Source of the DNA: Aquisalinus luteolus
GTDB taxonomy: Bacteria; Pseudomonadota; Alphaproteobacteria; Caulobacterales; Parvularculaceae
DNA length: 64,000 nucleotides
Assembly (NCBI RefSeq): GCF_009712425.2
Contig: NZ_VCJR02000001.1
Coordinates: forward strand, 1,616,001-1,680,000
Reading direction: 5' to 3'
Below the pieces are notes generated by a model. That model did no database searches. It had not been told where the DNA came from and saw nothing but the letters and a program-made list of their open reading frames with translations. The translations under genes were made by a program, and so were the position numbers. Of this stretch, positions 33,601 to 40,390 are shown one piece after another. Position 1 is the first letter of the stretch. Each line of letters begins with the position of its first letter.

Positions 33601-34159
33601 TCGTATCGCTGAGCACGGCACCCTCGAACAATGTGTCGAGCGCGTAGCCGCCATCCTCACCGAACAGGCTCTCCATGAAATTGCCGCTCTCGGACAGATC
33701 CTCTTGCGATTGCTGGCGGATGATGCCGAAATCGATCCGGCCTTCCTCTGTGCGTGTTACCGAAAGGACAGCGCCGGAGATATCGACATAGCGCGGCATG
33801 GCCCGCCCCCGGATCAGGTCGCCCGTGCGCAGGCGGAAAGCTACCTGCGGCAGCTGGACAAGGTCCTGCCCGTCCGGGGCGGAGACCATCAGGTCCTCGA
33901 CCACGATCCGCAATGGCCCGGCCTTGCCTTCACCATCCTCGATATCCCGCTGCAGGCGCAGGGTCCCGATCGCGACATCGCTGCCATCGCTCAGGCGTTT
34001 CTCGAATGCATAGGCAAGCGGCGTAGACATGAGATTCAGCGACAGGCCACCATGGGAAATCTTCCAGTGAGCGAAAAAGGCGAGCCCCGCCAGCAAGGCG
34101 ATGCACACTGCCAGACCCTCGAAAAAGAGGAGACAAGCTTTGCCCAGTTTCGCTTTCAT
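30644..34159 (-). CDS. AsmA/YhdP-like giant envelope protein (DUF3971 type)
   Basis: 1171 residues from the ATG at 34159, preceded by GGGCGGAAA; the longer frame to 34282 begins with a rare codon and hydrophilic residues. A single N-terminal membrane helix (LLFFEGLAVCIALLAGLAFFAHW) anchors a very long beta-rich periplasmic region. The C-terminal AsmA-like block is visible (LIARLLSAGSLTGLSDILSGEGIEF, DARATGPSLGVSVGGNVDF, AVAPAYGVNSMLGNIPGFGELL, VVAFSYMIDGP). YhdP, TamB and relatives are thought to bridge the periplasm and move phospholipids to the outer membrane. It ends 21 bp from the convergent tyrS gene. Confidence 0.85.
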   Translation of the reverse strand: MKAKLGKACLLFFEGLAVCIALLAGLAFFAHWKISHGGLSLNLMSTPLAYAFEKRLSDGSDVAIGTLRLQRDIEDGEGKAGPLRIVVEDLMVSAPDGQDLVQLPQVAFRLRTGDLIRGRAMPRYVDISGAVLSVTRTEEGRIDFGIIRQQSQEDLSESGNFMESLFGEDGGYALDTLFEGAVLSDTTVTFTDNMTGQVWRTSGAKAEVWKTTSGFEMSLDAPFRVEGEEAWLRLNGALNERREQMTLKVTTQSAPVSNLVSMIAGRSAGERISATLSGSLEATADFTGEIQSSRIDLTMIDGDLRIGEMAIPISQVMLKADYLPERRTFSIDELDYAISGNEGNLRGFVSLGAVAEGAGLEPEVIEFHLAAQNLVIDLPGITAEPLAISESEFAGRYDVPGLHLTFDELTASYFGETIDGSLQVLLPQEEGQSTGVIADATITGTLSPQEVLRGWPLILAPDARLWIDEQLPSARISKINFVMDMPRGAIRPATALGEEMMTLSFAFDRATAYYVPGMTPITDARGTGTLKGNSFYLSTDTARIGSVAVPKGEVDIPAFMPAGAPAYFRASLDGGLQDILSIIDEEPLRFLEQAGFSPDRFAGNATFDFELMRPQLTYVPEEDYEFSGSGTFTEVFIEDIVGAYDVENADGTLELDEAGMRVAGNASLVGLPVDYVWTRTFEEVPDINLVANGTLDSQNADDLGMSVRQYLRGQVPFRLTAHQTGDVYDDISLNADLTGAQISLDMLNYNKLAGARGALDIALVPPVEGVEGSNWDIEKVSLDTEDLDIFASAELQPDGELVEASVQRLFIRDRADLRIGLARQGDTIAANIQGGYANIDLFGDNLFTGSGGGDDSGSMMPEDVRLSVKLDRLELNKGVVVNGYDALLSRSGGSLRDVAMSGDFEEQGAFVVTLENSEQNIGRELVVETDNLGAVAGGLFDISSIKGGTAAYRATLLTDGPVAGTLTAQDFRVANAPLIARLLSAGSLTGLSDILSGEGIEFTEVIADVQYDEGEMSIIDARATGPSLGVSVGGNVDFADDSFDINGAVAPAYGVNSMLGNIPGFGELLVSRKGEGVVAFSYMIDGPVAGPTVTVNALSLFTPGIFRRIFEPIRGGQPSTAELLEEAVLAAEEQAANAGAKRQYTASAEQMKLLRDNLSVFREQLEQTGEY

Positions 34160-34350
34160 TCGTTTCCGCCCAATGTGCTGCAAGATGTGCCGCAGCACGT
34201 AACTGTGTGATACTAAAACAGTCTTGGCGAAATGCCGCAACTGCCGAAAAATCGCCCTGACGCCCGGTGACGCCGCTTTCAATAGCTGGTCACGAAAAAT
34301 GACCCGCTTATATCCTCACCATCGATCAACCATGTTGTGGAGGATGATGC

Positions 34351-34821
34351 ATGACCAAACCGGAAACCGGCGACAAGGCACCTGAATTTACCCTTGCAAG
34401 GGATGACGGCGAAACTGTGACATTATCCGACTATGCCGGTCGCACGCTGGTCTTGTACTTCTACCCGAAAGACGACACGCCGGGCTGCACCAGGCAGGCG
34501 ATCGGCTTTACCGAGCATGCGAAAGACTTCGAAAAAGCCGGCGCGGCGATACTCGGCGTCTCGAAAGACACCGTCGCAAAGCACGAAAAATTCAAGCAAA
34601 AGCATGAGTTGGGGATCGATCTTGCCTCCGATCCGGAGGGTGAAACGATCGAGGCCTATGGCACATGGGTCGAGAAGAACATGTATGGCAAGAAATACAT
34701 GGGTATTGACCGATCGACGTTCCTCATCGACGGCAAGGGGGTCGTGCGCGAGGCGTGGCGCAAGGTTCGTGTACCCGGCCATGTCGAGGCCGTTCTCGAT
34801 GCAGCAAAAAAGCTGTCCTGA
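34351..34821 (+). CDS. bcp: Thioredoxin-dependent thiol peroxidase (Bcp/PrxQ)
   Basis: 156-residue atypical peroxiredoxin that reduces peroxides with thioredoxin. The peroxidatic cysteine is in FYPKDDTPGCTRQAIGFTE; the second Cys usual five residues later is replaced by Ala-Ile-Gly, so this is probably a one-Cys-type or otherwise resolved Bcp. The family blocks APEFTLARDDGE, LGVSKDTVAKHEKF, LASDPEG and YGKKYMGIDRSTFLIDGKG are present. GGAGG lies upstream of the start codon. A ferritin-like gene follows 53 bp later, which suggests a shared role in oxidative or iron stress. Confidence 0.94.
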   Translation: MTKPETGDKAPEFTLARDDGETVTLSDYAGRTLVLYFYPKDDTPGCTRQAIGFTEHAKDFEKAGAAILGVSKDTVAKHEKFKQKHELGIDLASDPEGETIEAYGTWVEKNMYGKKYMGIDRSTFLIDGKGVVREAWRKVRVPGHVEAVLDAAKKLS

Positions 34822-34874
34822 TCGCGATCGCCATCTGACAAGAGCCATAGACAGGGATTGGAGGATATCCAGCA

Positions 34875-35678
34875 GTGACCAGTATCTTCGATGCCGCGAC
34901 AAGCGTCCTCCGGGCATCCGATGCCAGCGAGAAAGCCCGCGCCGGCCGCGAAGTCCACGACAGCTGGGCAGCGGGCGATATCGATATGAATCCGGGTACC
35001 AGTTCCCTGCCCGAGCGGCCAGGCCGGCCGGAAAGCCCCGTACTTGTACCGCCTGCGCATGTGCCCAAACGCAAGGTTGGCACCCCGGAAGGCCGCATCG
35101 CCCTGCTCCATGCCCTGACCCATATCGAGCTGAATGCCATCGACCTTGCTTTCGACATGATCGCCCGCTTCGGGCCTGGCGTGCCTGACGATATCCGCCA
35201 TGAGTTCATTACCGACTGGCTGACGGTCGGTGACGATGAATGCCGGCACTTTCTCATGCTGTCAGACCATCTGCAGGCGCTGGGTTCATCCTATGGTGCG
35301 CTTCCCGCCCATGACGGCCTGTGGGAAGCTGCGCTGAAGACAACCGACGACGTCATGGCCCGTCTCGCCATCGCCCCGCTGGTGCTCGAAGCCCGCGGTC
35401 TCGATGTCACGCCCCAGATGATAGACAGTCTGCGTCATGCCGGTGATGCAACCAGTGCCCAGATCCTCTCTGTCATCTATGAAGACGAGATTTCCCACGT
35501 CGCCATTGGCGCGCGCTGGCTAAAGGAGCTATGCAGCCGGGCCGGATTCGACCCTCGTGAGCGCTTTCAGGACTATGTCCGTGAACGCTTCCCCGGCGGG
35601 CTGAAATCGCCCTTCAACCACGAAGCCCGCGAAATGGCCGGTCTGGAACGAAATTTTTACCTTAATCTGACAGAATAA
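34875..35678 (+). CDS. DUF455-family ferritin-like protein
   Basis: 267 residues, starting with GTG preceded by GGAGG. The family is recognised by VPKRKVGTPEGRIALLHALTHIELNAIDLAFD, WLTVGDDECRHFLMLSDHL and ILSVIYEDEISHVAIGARWL. The Glu and His residues in HIELNA, DDECRHF and YEDEISHV lie at the spacing of a carboxylate-bridged di-iron ferritin-like four-helix bundle. DUF455 proteins are usually linked to tRNA hydroxylation or unknown oxidation chemistry. It follows bcp by 53 bp and the two may be co-transcribed. No signal peptide is present, so it is cytosolic. Confidence 0.88.
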   Translation: MTSIFDAATSVLRASDASEKARAGREVHDSWAAGDIDMNPGTSSLPERPGRPESPVLVPPAHVPKRKVGTPEGRIALLHALTHIELNAIDLAFDMIARFGPGVPDDIRHEFITDWLTVGDDECRHFLMLSDHLQALGSSYGALPAHDGLWEAALKTTDDVMARLAIAPLVLEARGLDVTPQMIDSLRHAGDATSAQILSVIYEDEISHVAIGARWLKELCSRAGFDPRERFQDYVRERFPGGLKSPFNHEAREMAGLERNFYLNLTE

Positions 35679-35832
35679 ATTTGTTGTAAGTTGCGTATAA
35701 CGCCTCGCTGTGGCCTCTATGCCGCAGGCAGATATTACTTTTCGCACAGAAAAATAGTTAATGGCGTCATATCCCTGTTGCGCTTTTTCGCCATATTTGT
35801 TGCAATGTAACAACTGGGTGAGTGGTTCGCCT

Positions 35833-35862
35833 TTTGCAACGGGGACCCGAGAGCGTTGCAAA
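35833..35862. promoter_or_regulatory. Perfect inverted repeat in the M23/bactofilin leader
   Basis: TTTGCAACG (35833-35841) and CGTTGCAAA (35854-35862) are exact reverse complements with a 12-base spacer, 26 bp before the M23 start codon. A second, weaker palindrome TTGTT..AACAA lies at 35797-35813. The 210-bp interval contains no gene. Either repeat may be an operator, or the first may form a leader hairpin near the ribosome binding site. Confidence 0.5.
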
Positions 35863-35888
35863 GGCAGCAGTAAAGGGCACAAGAACGA

Positions 35889-37229
35889 ATGAGCCGACAA
35901 ACTGGCAAGGTGATGAGGGTCCTGGGGCGTCTCTTTAGAGAACGCCAGATTTATCACCGCAGCGACGGCGTTGTCCGTTTTATCAAGCTATCCATGCGCA
36001 CCCAGATTGCGCTTGCTGCCGTGCTCGGCGTTGCCCTGTGCTGGGTCGCCTACTCTTCCGTCAACGTGGTCTTCAAGGAACAGATCATCCTCGCCAAGGA
36101 CAAGGAGCGCCGCTCCATGGACACGGCCTACCGCCGCAAGCTGTCCGATGCGCAACAGGCCTATGACGAGATCAACACGCTGAACGTCATCTTCTCCCAG
36201 GAATTCGACGCAGCCATTTCCCAACTCGAGAACCGGCACGAAACCCTGCGCGCCATCGTCAACAACAAGCGGACGCTGGACCAGGAGATAGAGACCCTGT
36301 CGCGCACGCTGTCGACGATCGGCGACCCCAGCGGCAATGTCATGCCGAACGGCAACCGCGTCATGGTCGATGCCGTCGGCCGCGAGCCGACACCGCGCCA
36401 GTCACGCGAAGCGCGCATCAGCGAGCAGGCCCTGCGCGAGGTGATGTCCCACGAAATCGTCACCGGTCTCGAGAATACAGTGCTCGCCGACATGCGCGTC
36501 CAGACCGCAGAGCTATCTGCCCGCCAGATGGTGCTGATGGCCTCCGTTGAAGAAGAGGTTCGCGCCAAGAGCGCGGAGATTGCCCGCATCCTTGACTACA
36601 CTGGCGTCAATTCCGGTTACATCCTTGCCCGCGCCAATATCAGCGGGGACAAGGTACAGCTCGCCGAGGTCGATTTCCTCAATGGCAAGGGCGGTCCAGA
36701 TATCAGCCCCGACAATCCCAGCGGCCTGCCATCCGTCTATTATCAGAGTGCCAACCGCATTTCCCAGAGCATGCAGGAACTGAATGTCCTCGCCAGTGCC
36801 CTGAAATCGGTGCCCCTCTCCACTCCAGTCATCAAGCCTCATCGCAAGACCAGCCAGTTTGGCCTGCGCTCAGACCCTGTGAACCGATCCCGCATGCAAC
36901 AGCATCTCGGGCTCGATATCGCCGCGGCCTGGCGCTCGCCGATCGTCGCCACAGCACCGGGAGTAGTCAAATATGCGGGGAACCGCTATAACGGCTTCGG
37001 GAACTATGTGGAAATCGATCACGGCAACGGTTTTGTAACGCGCTACGCGCATATGGATTCGTTGAAGGTCCGAACAGGGCAAAAAGTCGGTCTTCACGAT
37101 GTAATAGGGTATCTGGGGAATACAGGGCGGAGCACGGGGCCGCACTGTCACTACGAAATTCTCTACCAGGACAAACAAATCGACCCCATGCGTTTTATTG
37201 AGGCAGGTAGATATGTTTTCGAAAGCTAA
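35889..37229 (+). CDS. Membrane-anchored M23 (LytM) peptidoglycan peptidase, LmdC-like
   Basis: 446-residue type II membrane protein. A short cytosolic N-terminus and a membrane helix (RTQIALAAVLGVALCWVAYS, about residues 37-56) precede a long periplasmic coiled coil (about 75-140). The C-terminal LytM domain has its zinc ligands H339 and D343 (QQHLGLDIA) and H419/H421 (GPHCHYEIL), so it should be catalytically active as a DD-endopeptidase. The 3' end overlaps the bactofilin gene by 17 bp. In Hyphomonas neptunium a LytM protein of this architecture (LmdC) works with the bactofilin BacA in stalk and bud morphogenesis; I infer the same partnership here. Confidence 0.92.
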   Translation: MSRQTGKVMRVLGRLFRERQIYHRSDGVVRFIKLSMRTQIALAAVLGVALCWVAYSSVNVVFKEQIILAKDKERRSMDTAYRRKLSDAQQAYDEINTLNVIFSQEFDAAISQLENRHETLRAIVNNKRTLDQEIETLSRTLSTIGDPSGNVMPNGNRVMVDAVGREPTPRQSREARISEQALREVMSHEIVTGLENTVLADMRVQTAELSARQMVLMASVEEEVRAKSAEIARILDYTGVNSGYILARANISGDKVQLAEVDFLNGKGGPDISPDNPSGLPSVYYQSANRISQSMQELNVLASALKSVPLSTPVIKPHRKTSQFGLRSDPVNRSRMQQHLGLDIAAAWRSPIVATAPGVVKYAGNRYNGFGNYVEIDHGNGFVTRYAHMDSLKVRTGQKVGLHDVIGYLGNTGRSTGPHCHYEILYQDKQIDPMRFIEAGRYVFES

Positions 37230-37917
37230 GAACGAGGCCGACAATCAAGGGCTAGTAGAGATTGGTGACGCGCCCGACGCGCCGCAACCGAAGAAGCCTG
37301 CCAAGCAGGAACGGAACAACCGCCTTGCCGGTAACAATCGCCGCAATACCGGCAATGCACCGAGTGTCCCATCCCTCATCTCCAGCGACGTCGTCATCAA
37401 GGGCTCTATCGAGGCCGAGGGCGAGGTCCAGTTCGATGGCGTGATCGAAGGCAATATCGGTGCAAAGGGCCTCGTGATCGGCGAAGGGGCTGTCGTCAAT
37501 GGCGAGGTCATCGCTGACAAGGTCAAGGTTTCCGGCACGGTCGAGGGCACGATCCGCGCCAACCTGGTCGAGCTGGCCATGTCCGCCATCGTCAAGGGCG
37601 ACATCATCCATACCGCGTTGTCGATCGAAAGCGGTGCCCGTTTCGAAGGCTCCTGCCGTCACTCCGACAACCCGCAGGAAGATGAAGGCGGCGAACAGAC
37701 GTCAGGCCTGAAGCGCAGCCAGCCACGCACCGTTGCCGCAGTCGAAGAGCCGGCTCCGGTCGAGGTCAGCGCTGATGCTGAGGAGGAGGTCGTCTCGGTC
37801 GAAGCCGAAACCGAGGAGGCTCCGCGTCCGCCGGTACTGAAGTCCCTGCAAGGCTCCGGCGGTCAGCGCCCGGCTTCACCGTTCCTCAACCGGGGTGGCA
37901 AGCCGGACCTGCGCTAA
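37213..37917 (+). CDS. bacA: Bactofilin, polymer-forming cytoskeletal protein
   Basis: 234-residue cytoskeletal protein starting at the ATG at 37213 inside the 3' end of the M23 gene, with GAGGCAGG as ribosome binding site. Residues about 55-155 form the bactofilin beta-helix (SLISSDVVIKGSIEAEGEV, VIEGNIGAKGLVIGEGAVV, VKVSGTVEGTIRA, LELAMSAIVKGDI-type rungs). It is flanked by disordered ends; the tail is acidic, then proline/arginine-rich. Bactofilins polymerise without nucleotide and recruit peptidoglycan enzymes to defined cell sites. Overlap with the M23 gene implies co-production of scaffold and enzyme. Confidence 0.93.
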   Translation: MFSKAKNEADNQGLVEIGDAPDAPQPKKPAKQERNNRLAGNNRRNTGNAPSVPSLISSDVVIKGSIEAEGEVQFDGVIEGNIGAKGLVIGEGAVVNGEVIADKVKVSGTVEGTIRANLVELAMSAIVKGDIIHTALSIESGARFEGSCRHSDNPQEDEGGEQTSGLKRSQPRTVAAVEEPAPVEVSADAEEEVVSVEAETEEAPRPPVLKSLQGSGGQRPASPFLNRGGKPDLR

Positions 37918-37947
37918 GGCGTATTTCAAACTCAGAGTTCAAGCAGA

Positions 37948-37974
37948 AGGCCCTGATATTTCAGGGCCTTTTTC
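37948..37974 (+). terminator. Intrinsic terminator after the bactofilin gene
   Basis: AGGCCCTGA (37948-37956) and TCAGGGCCT (37961-37969) pair around the loop TATT and are followed by five T residues. The distance from the bactofilin stop codon is about 30 bp. It lies immediately downstream of the convergent amidohydrolase stop codon, where the minus-strand side lacks a clear T-run. Confidence 0.9.
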
Positions 37975-37979
37975 ATTTC

Positions 37980-39149
37980 TCATATATCCGCCTTGCAGAT
38001 GGATGGCGCCGTATAGTCCATGTTCAGGATCGAGAAATAGCTCCCACCAAGGGCAATGTTTCGGAAAGCCTCATCATCGACATCCTTAAGGATATCGCTG
38101 GTCACATCCAGTTCCTCGGCATAGATGTCACCATTCTTTACATGAGCGGCAACGAAATCCGTACCCGGCAAGATGCGCTCGCCATAGCGGTTGAAAAAGT
38201 CGACATAGGTCGCGCGCGTATCCGCCTCGACGAAATAATTGTCGTAGACAACGCGCCAGGAGATATCGAGCCAGAGGTTGGCGTTGTCAGCCATCATGCC
38301 TTCAAGGATCTCGATATGGCGCGACGCCGACAGTGTCGTCAGCTCCTTTGACAGGCCCAGATGCATCCAGACGATCTTGTTATCTGGATAGCTCTCAAGC
38401 ACATACTCCATCAGCTCCAGATACTTCTCCGGCTCGACATCATTGCCGAGGTCGGAATGGATGGCGATGGGAATATCGCGTTCGCGCAGCGTCGCCATGA
38501 AGGGTGCCCAGTTGTCGATATCATCTCTTGTCGCCGGCTCATGGTCATTGCCCATCAAGGCGTGCTTGACGAGGTTCACCTCCCCCATCCAACCGAACAT
38601 GTCCGGGTATTCCCTGTCGAGGAACGCGATCTGTTCGGGCACTTCCTCCGGGTTGGCAAGGTCAGGGAACGTCATGGACAGGGTGACGACAACCCCTTCC
38701 GGGTCGTAGTCGAGCAGGTTCTGGGCATTGGCAAAATCGTTCTTCATGCTCGGCAACGCCGGCGTGCCAACGCAATCGAGATAGTATTCACAGGATGAAT
38801 CGACCGGCAGCGACTGGCCGATCCCGTAGGCATTGACGAACAGAACGCCATTGTCGCGGAAGTACCCCATCAGCTCCTCGAACGGTACCGGGGCGCCGCC
38901 AAAGGGGCGGAAATGGTTATGGGTATCGACCACCGCCGTATAGGGCATCATCTCACGGTCATAGCAACCGTTATAGGCCGGATCGAACATTGCCAGTGTT
39001 GGCAATGACTTGGCTGCTTTTTCTGACACTGTTTGAGTCGCTGCAACAGCCTCCATACCTGAATCCACAGACTGGCCTTTGCTGTCGACAGCAGCACAGG
39101 CAGAGGCCAGCACGAGCATGCTGGCGGTCGCGAGATAATTGATTTTCAT
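37980..39149 (-). CDS. Lipoprotein amidohydrolase (metal-dependent hydrolase, TIM barrel)
   Basis: 389 residues from the ATG at 39149, chosen for the GGGAGG just upstream and the lipoprotein signal (LATASMLVLASAC, Cys18). The TIM-barrel amidohydrolase fold shows as AVVDTHNHFRPFGG (H77 and H79 as metal ligands), IPIAIHSDLGND, IVWMHLGLS and ILPGTDFVAA, matching the amidohydrolase-2 (ACMSD-like) order HxH...H...H...D. An envelope location is unusual for this family. Substrate is unknown. It is convergent with the bactofilin gene and 91 bp downstream of prfB. Confidence 0.87.
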   Translation of the reverse strand: MKINYLATASMLVLASACAAVDSKGQSVDSGMEAVAATQTVSEKAAKSLPTLAMFDPAYNGCYDREMMPYTAVVDTHNHFRPFGGAPVPFEELMGYFRDNGVLFVNAYGIGQSLPVDSSCEYYLDCVGTPALPSMKNDFANAQNLLDYDPEGVVVTLSMTFPDLANPEEVPEQIAFLDREYPDMFGWMGEVNLVKHALMGNDHEPATRDDIDNWAPFMATLRERDIPIAIHSDLGNDVEPEKYLELMEYVLESYPDNKIVWMHLGLSKELTTLSASRHIEILEGMMADNANLWLDISWRVVYDNYFVEADTRATYVDFFNRYGERILPGTDFVAAHVKNGDIYAEELDVTSDILKDVDDEAFRNIALGGSYFSILNMDYTAPSICKADI

Positions 39150-39240
39150 GTGTAGTCCTCCCCTCATCCAGCCTCGATCTTACGAAGCACCGGAGGGCAG
39201 GACAACCACCTGTTCAGGGGAAGAGCTCAGCGTTGGGCTA

Positions 39241-40348
39241 TCAGGACTCGCCCGTCACCCGGTGGGCGAGGCCCGCCGCGAGGAATTCATCGAGGTCGCC
39301 GCCCAGCACCTGGTCCGGGCTGCCGCTTTCGACATTGGTGCGCAGGTCCTTGACCATCTGATAGGGCTGCAGCACGTAAGAGCGTATCTGGTGGCCCCAG
39401 CCGATATCGGTCTTGGAATCTGCCTCGGCCTGAGCCGCCTCCTCGCGCTTTTGCAGCTCACGCTCATAGAGCCGCGCTTTCAGCATATTCCACGCGGTCG
39501 CCCGGTTCTTGTGCTGGGAGCGTTCGGACTGGCATTGCACGACGATACCGGTCGGGTTGTGGGTGATGCGCACCGCGCTGTCCGTTGTGTTGACGTGCTG
39601 GCCGCCGGCACCGGAGGCGCGATAGGTATCGACCCGGCAATCGCTTTCATTGATCTCTATCTCGATGCGATCGTCGATTTCCGGATAGACCCAGATTGAA
39701 GCAAAGGAGGTATGCCGACGGTCAGCAGAATCGAATGGCGAAATCCGAACGAGGCGATGCACGCCGGATTCGGTCTTCAGCCAGCCATAGGCATTCTCGC
39801 CCTTGATCAGCAGGGTTGCAGACTTGATGCCCGCTTCGTCACCGGCCTGCTCCTCGATCACATCGACCTTGTGGCCGTGCTGCTGGGCCCAGCGCATATA
39901 CATGCGCATCAGCATGGAAGCCCAGTCATTGCTCTCCGTACCGCCGGCACCGGGATGGATTTCTACATAGGCGTTGTTAGCGTCGGCCTCGCCGGACAGC
40001 AGCGCTTCGAGCTCGGCCTGGCCTGCCCGCTTGCGCAGGCTTGCGAGGATATCCTGCGCCTCGTCAAGGGCGTCATTGTCACCCTCCTCTTCCGACATCT
40101 CGGCCAGCGCCAGCGTGTCATCGAGCTCGGTCTGGATCTCGGTCAACGCGGTGATGGCATTGTCGAGGCGCGTGCGCTCGCGCATCAGTACCTGTGCATT
40201 GTCAGGATCGTCCCAGAGGGTCGGGTCCTCTGCCTTGGCGTTCAGTTCGTCGAGACGGGCTTTTGCGACATCCCAGTCAAAGACGCCTCCTCAGCAGATC
40301 CAGGGACGCCCTGATCTGCTCGGCATGATTGAGTATTTCCGCACGCAT
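39241..40348 (-). CDS. prfB: Peptide chain release factor 2 (programmed +1 frameshift)
   Basis: Release factor that recognises UGA and UAA. The gene is in two frames: 23 codons from the ATG at 40348 end at an in-frame TGA (40277-40279), and 345 codons follow in the +1 frame to 39241, giving 368 residues, normal for RF2. The codon-recognition tripeptide SPF ([13 protein letters not shown]) and the catalytic GGQ ([14 protein letters not shown]) are present. The shift site is the classical Shine-Dalgarno-like AGGAGG followed by CTT TGA C, so RF2 scarcity favours its own synthesis. GAGGAG upstream of the start is the ribosome binding site. The order amidase - PBP1A - prfB is typical for alphaproteobacteria. 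Confidence 0.97.
40276..40291 (-). promoter_or_regulatory. prfB programmed frameshift element
   Basis: On the minus strand AGGAGG (40286-40291) precedes CGT CTT TGA C (40276-40285). The internal Shine-Dalgarno-like sequence is three bases from the slippery CTT, as in E. coli (AGGGGG-TAT-CTT-TGA-C). It promotes +1 slippage at the TGA when RF2 is limiting. Confidence 0.96.
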
Positions 40349-40390
40349 GGGGCCTTGTAGCTCCTCGTTTCAGGTTACCGCGAAGGGCCG

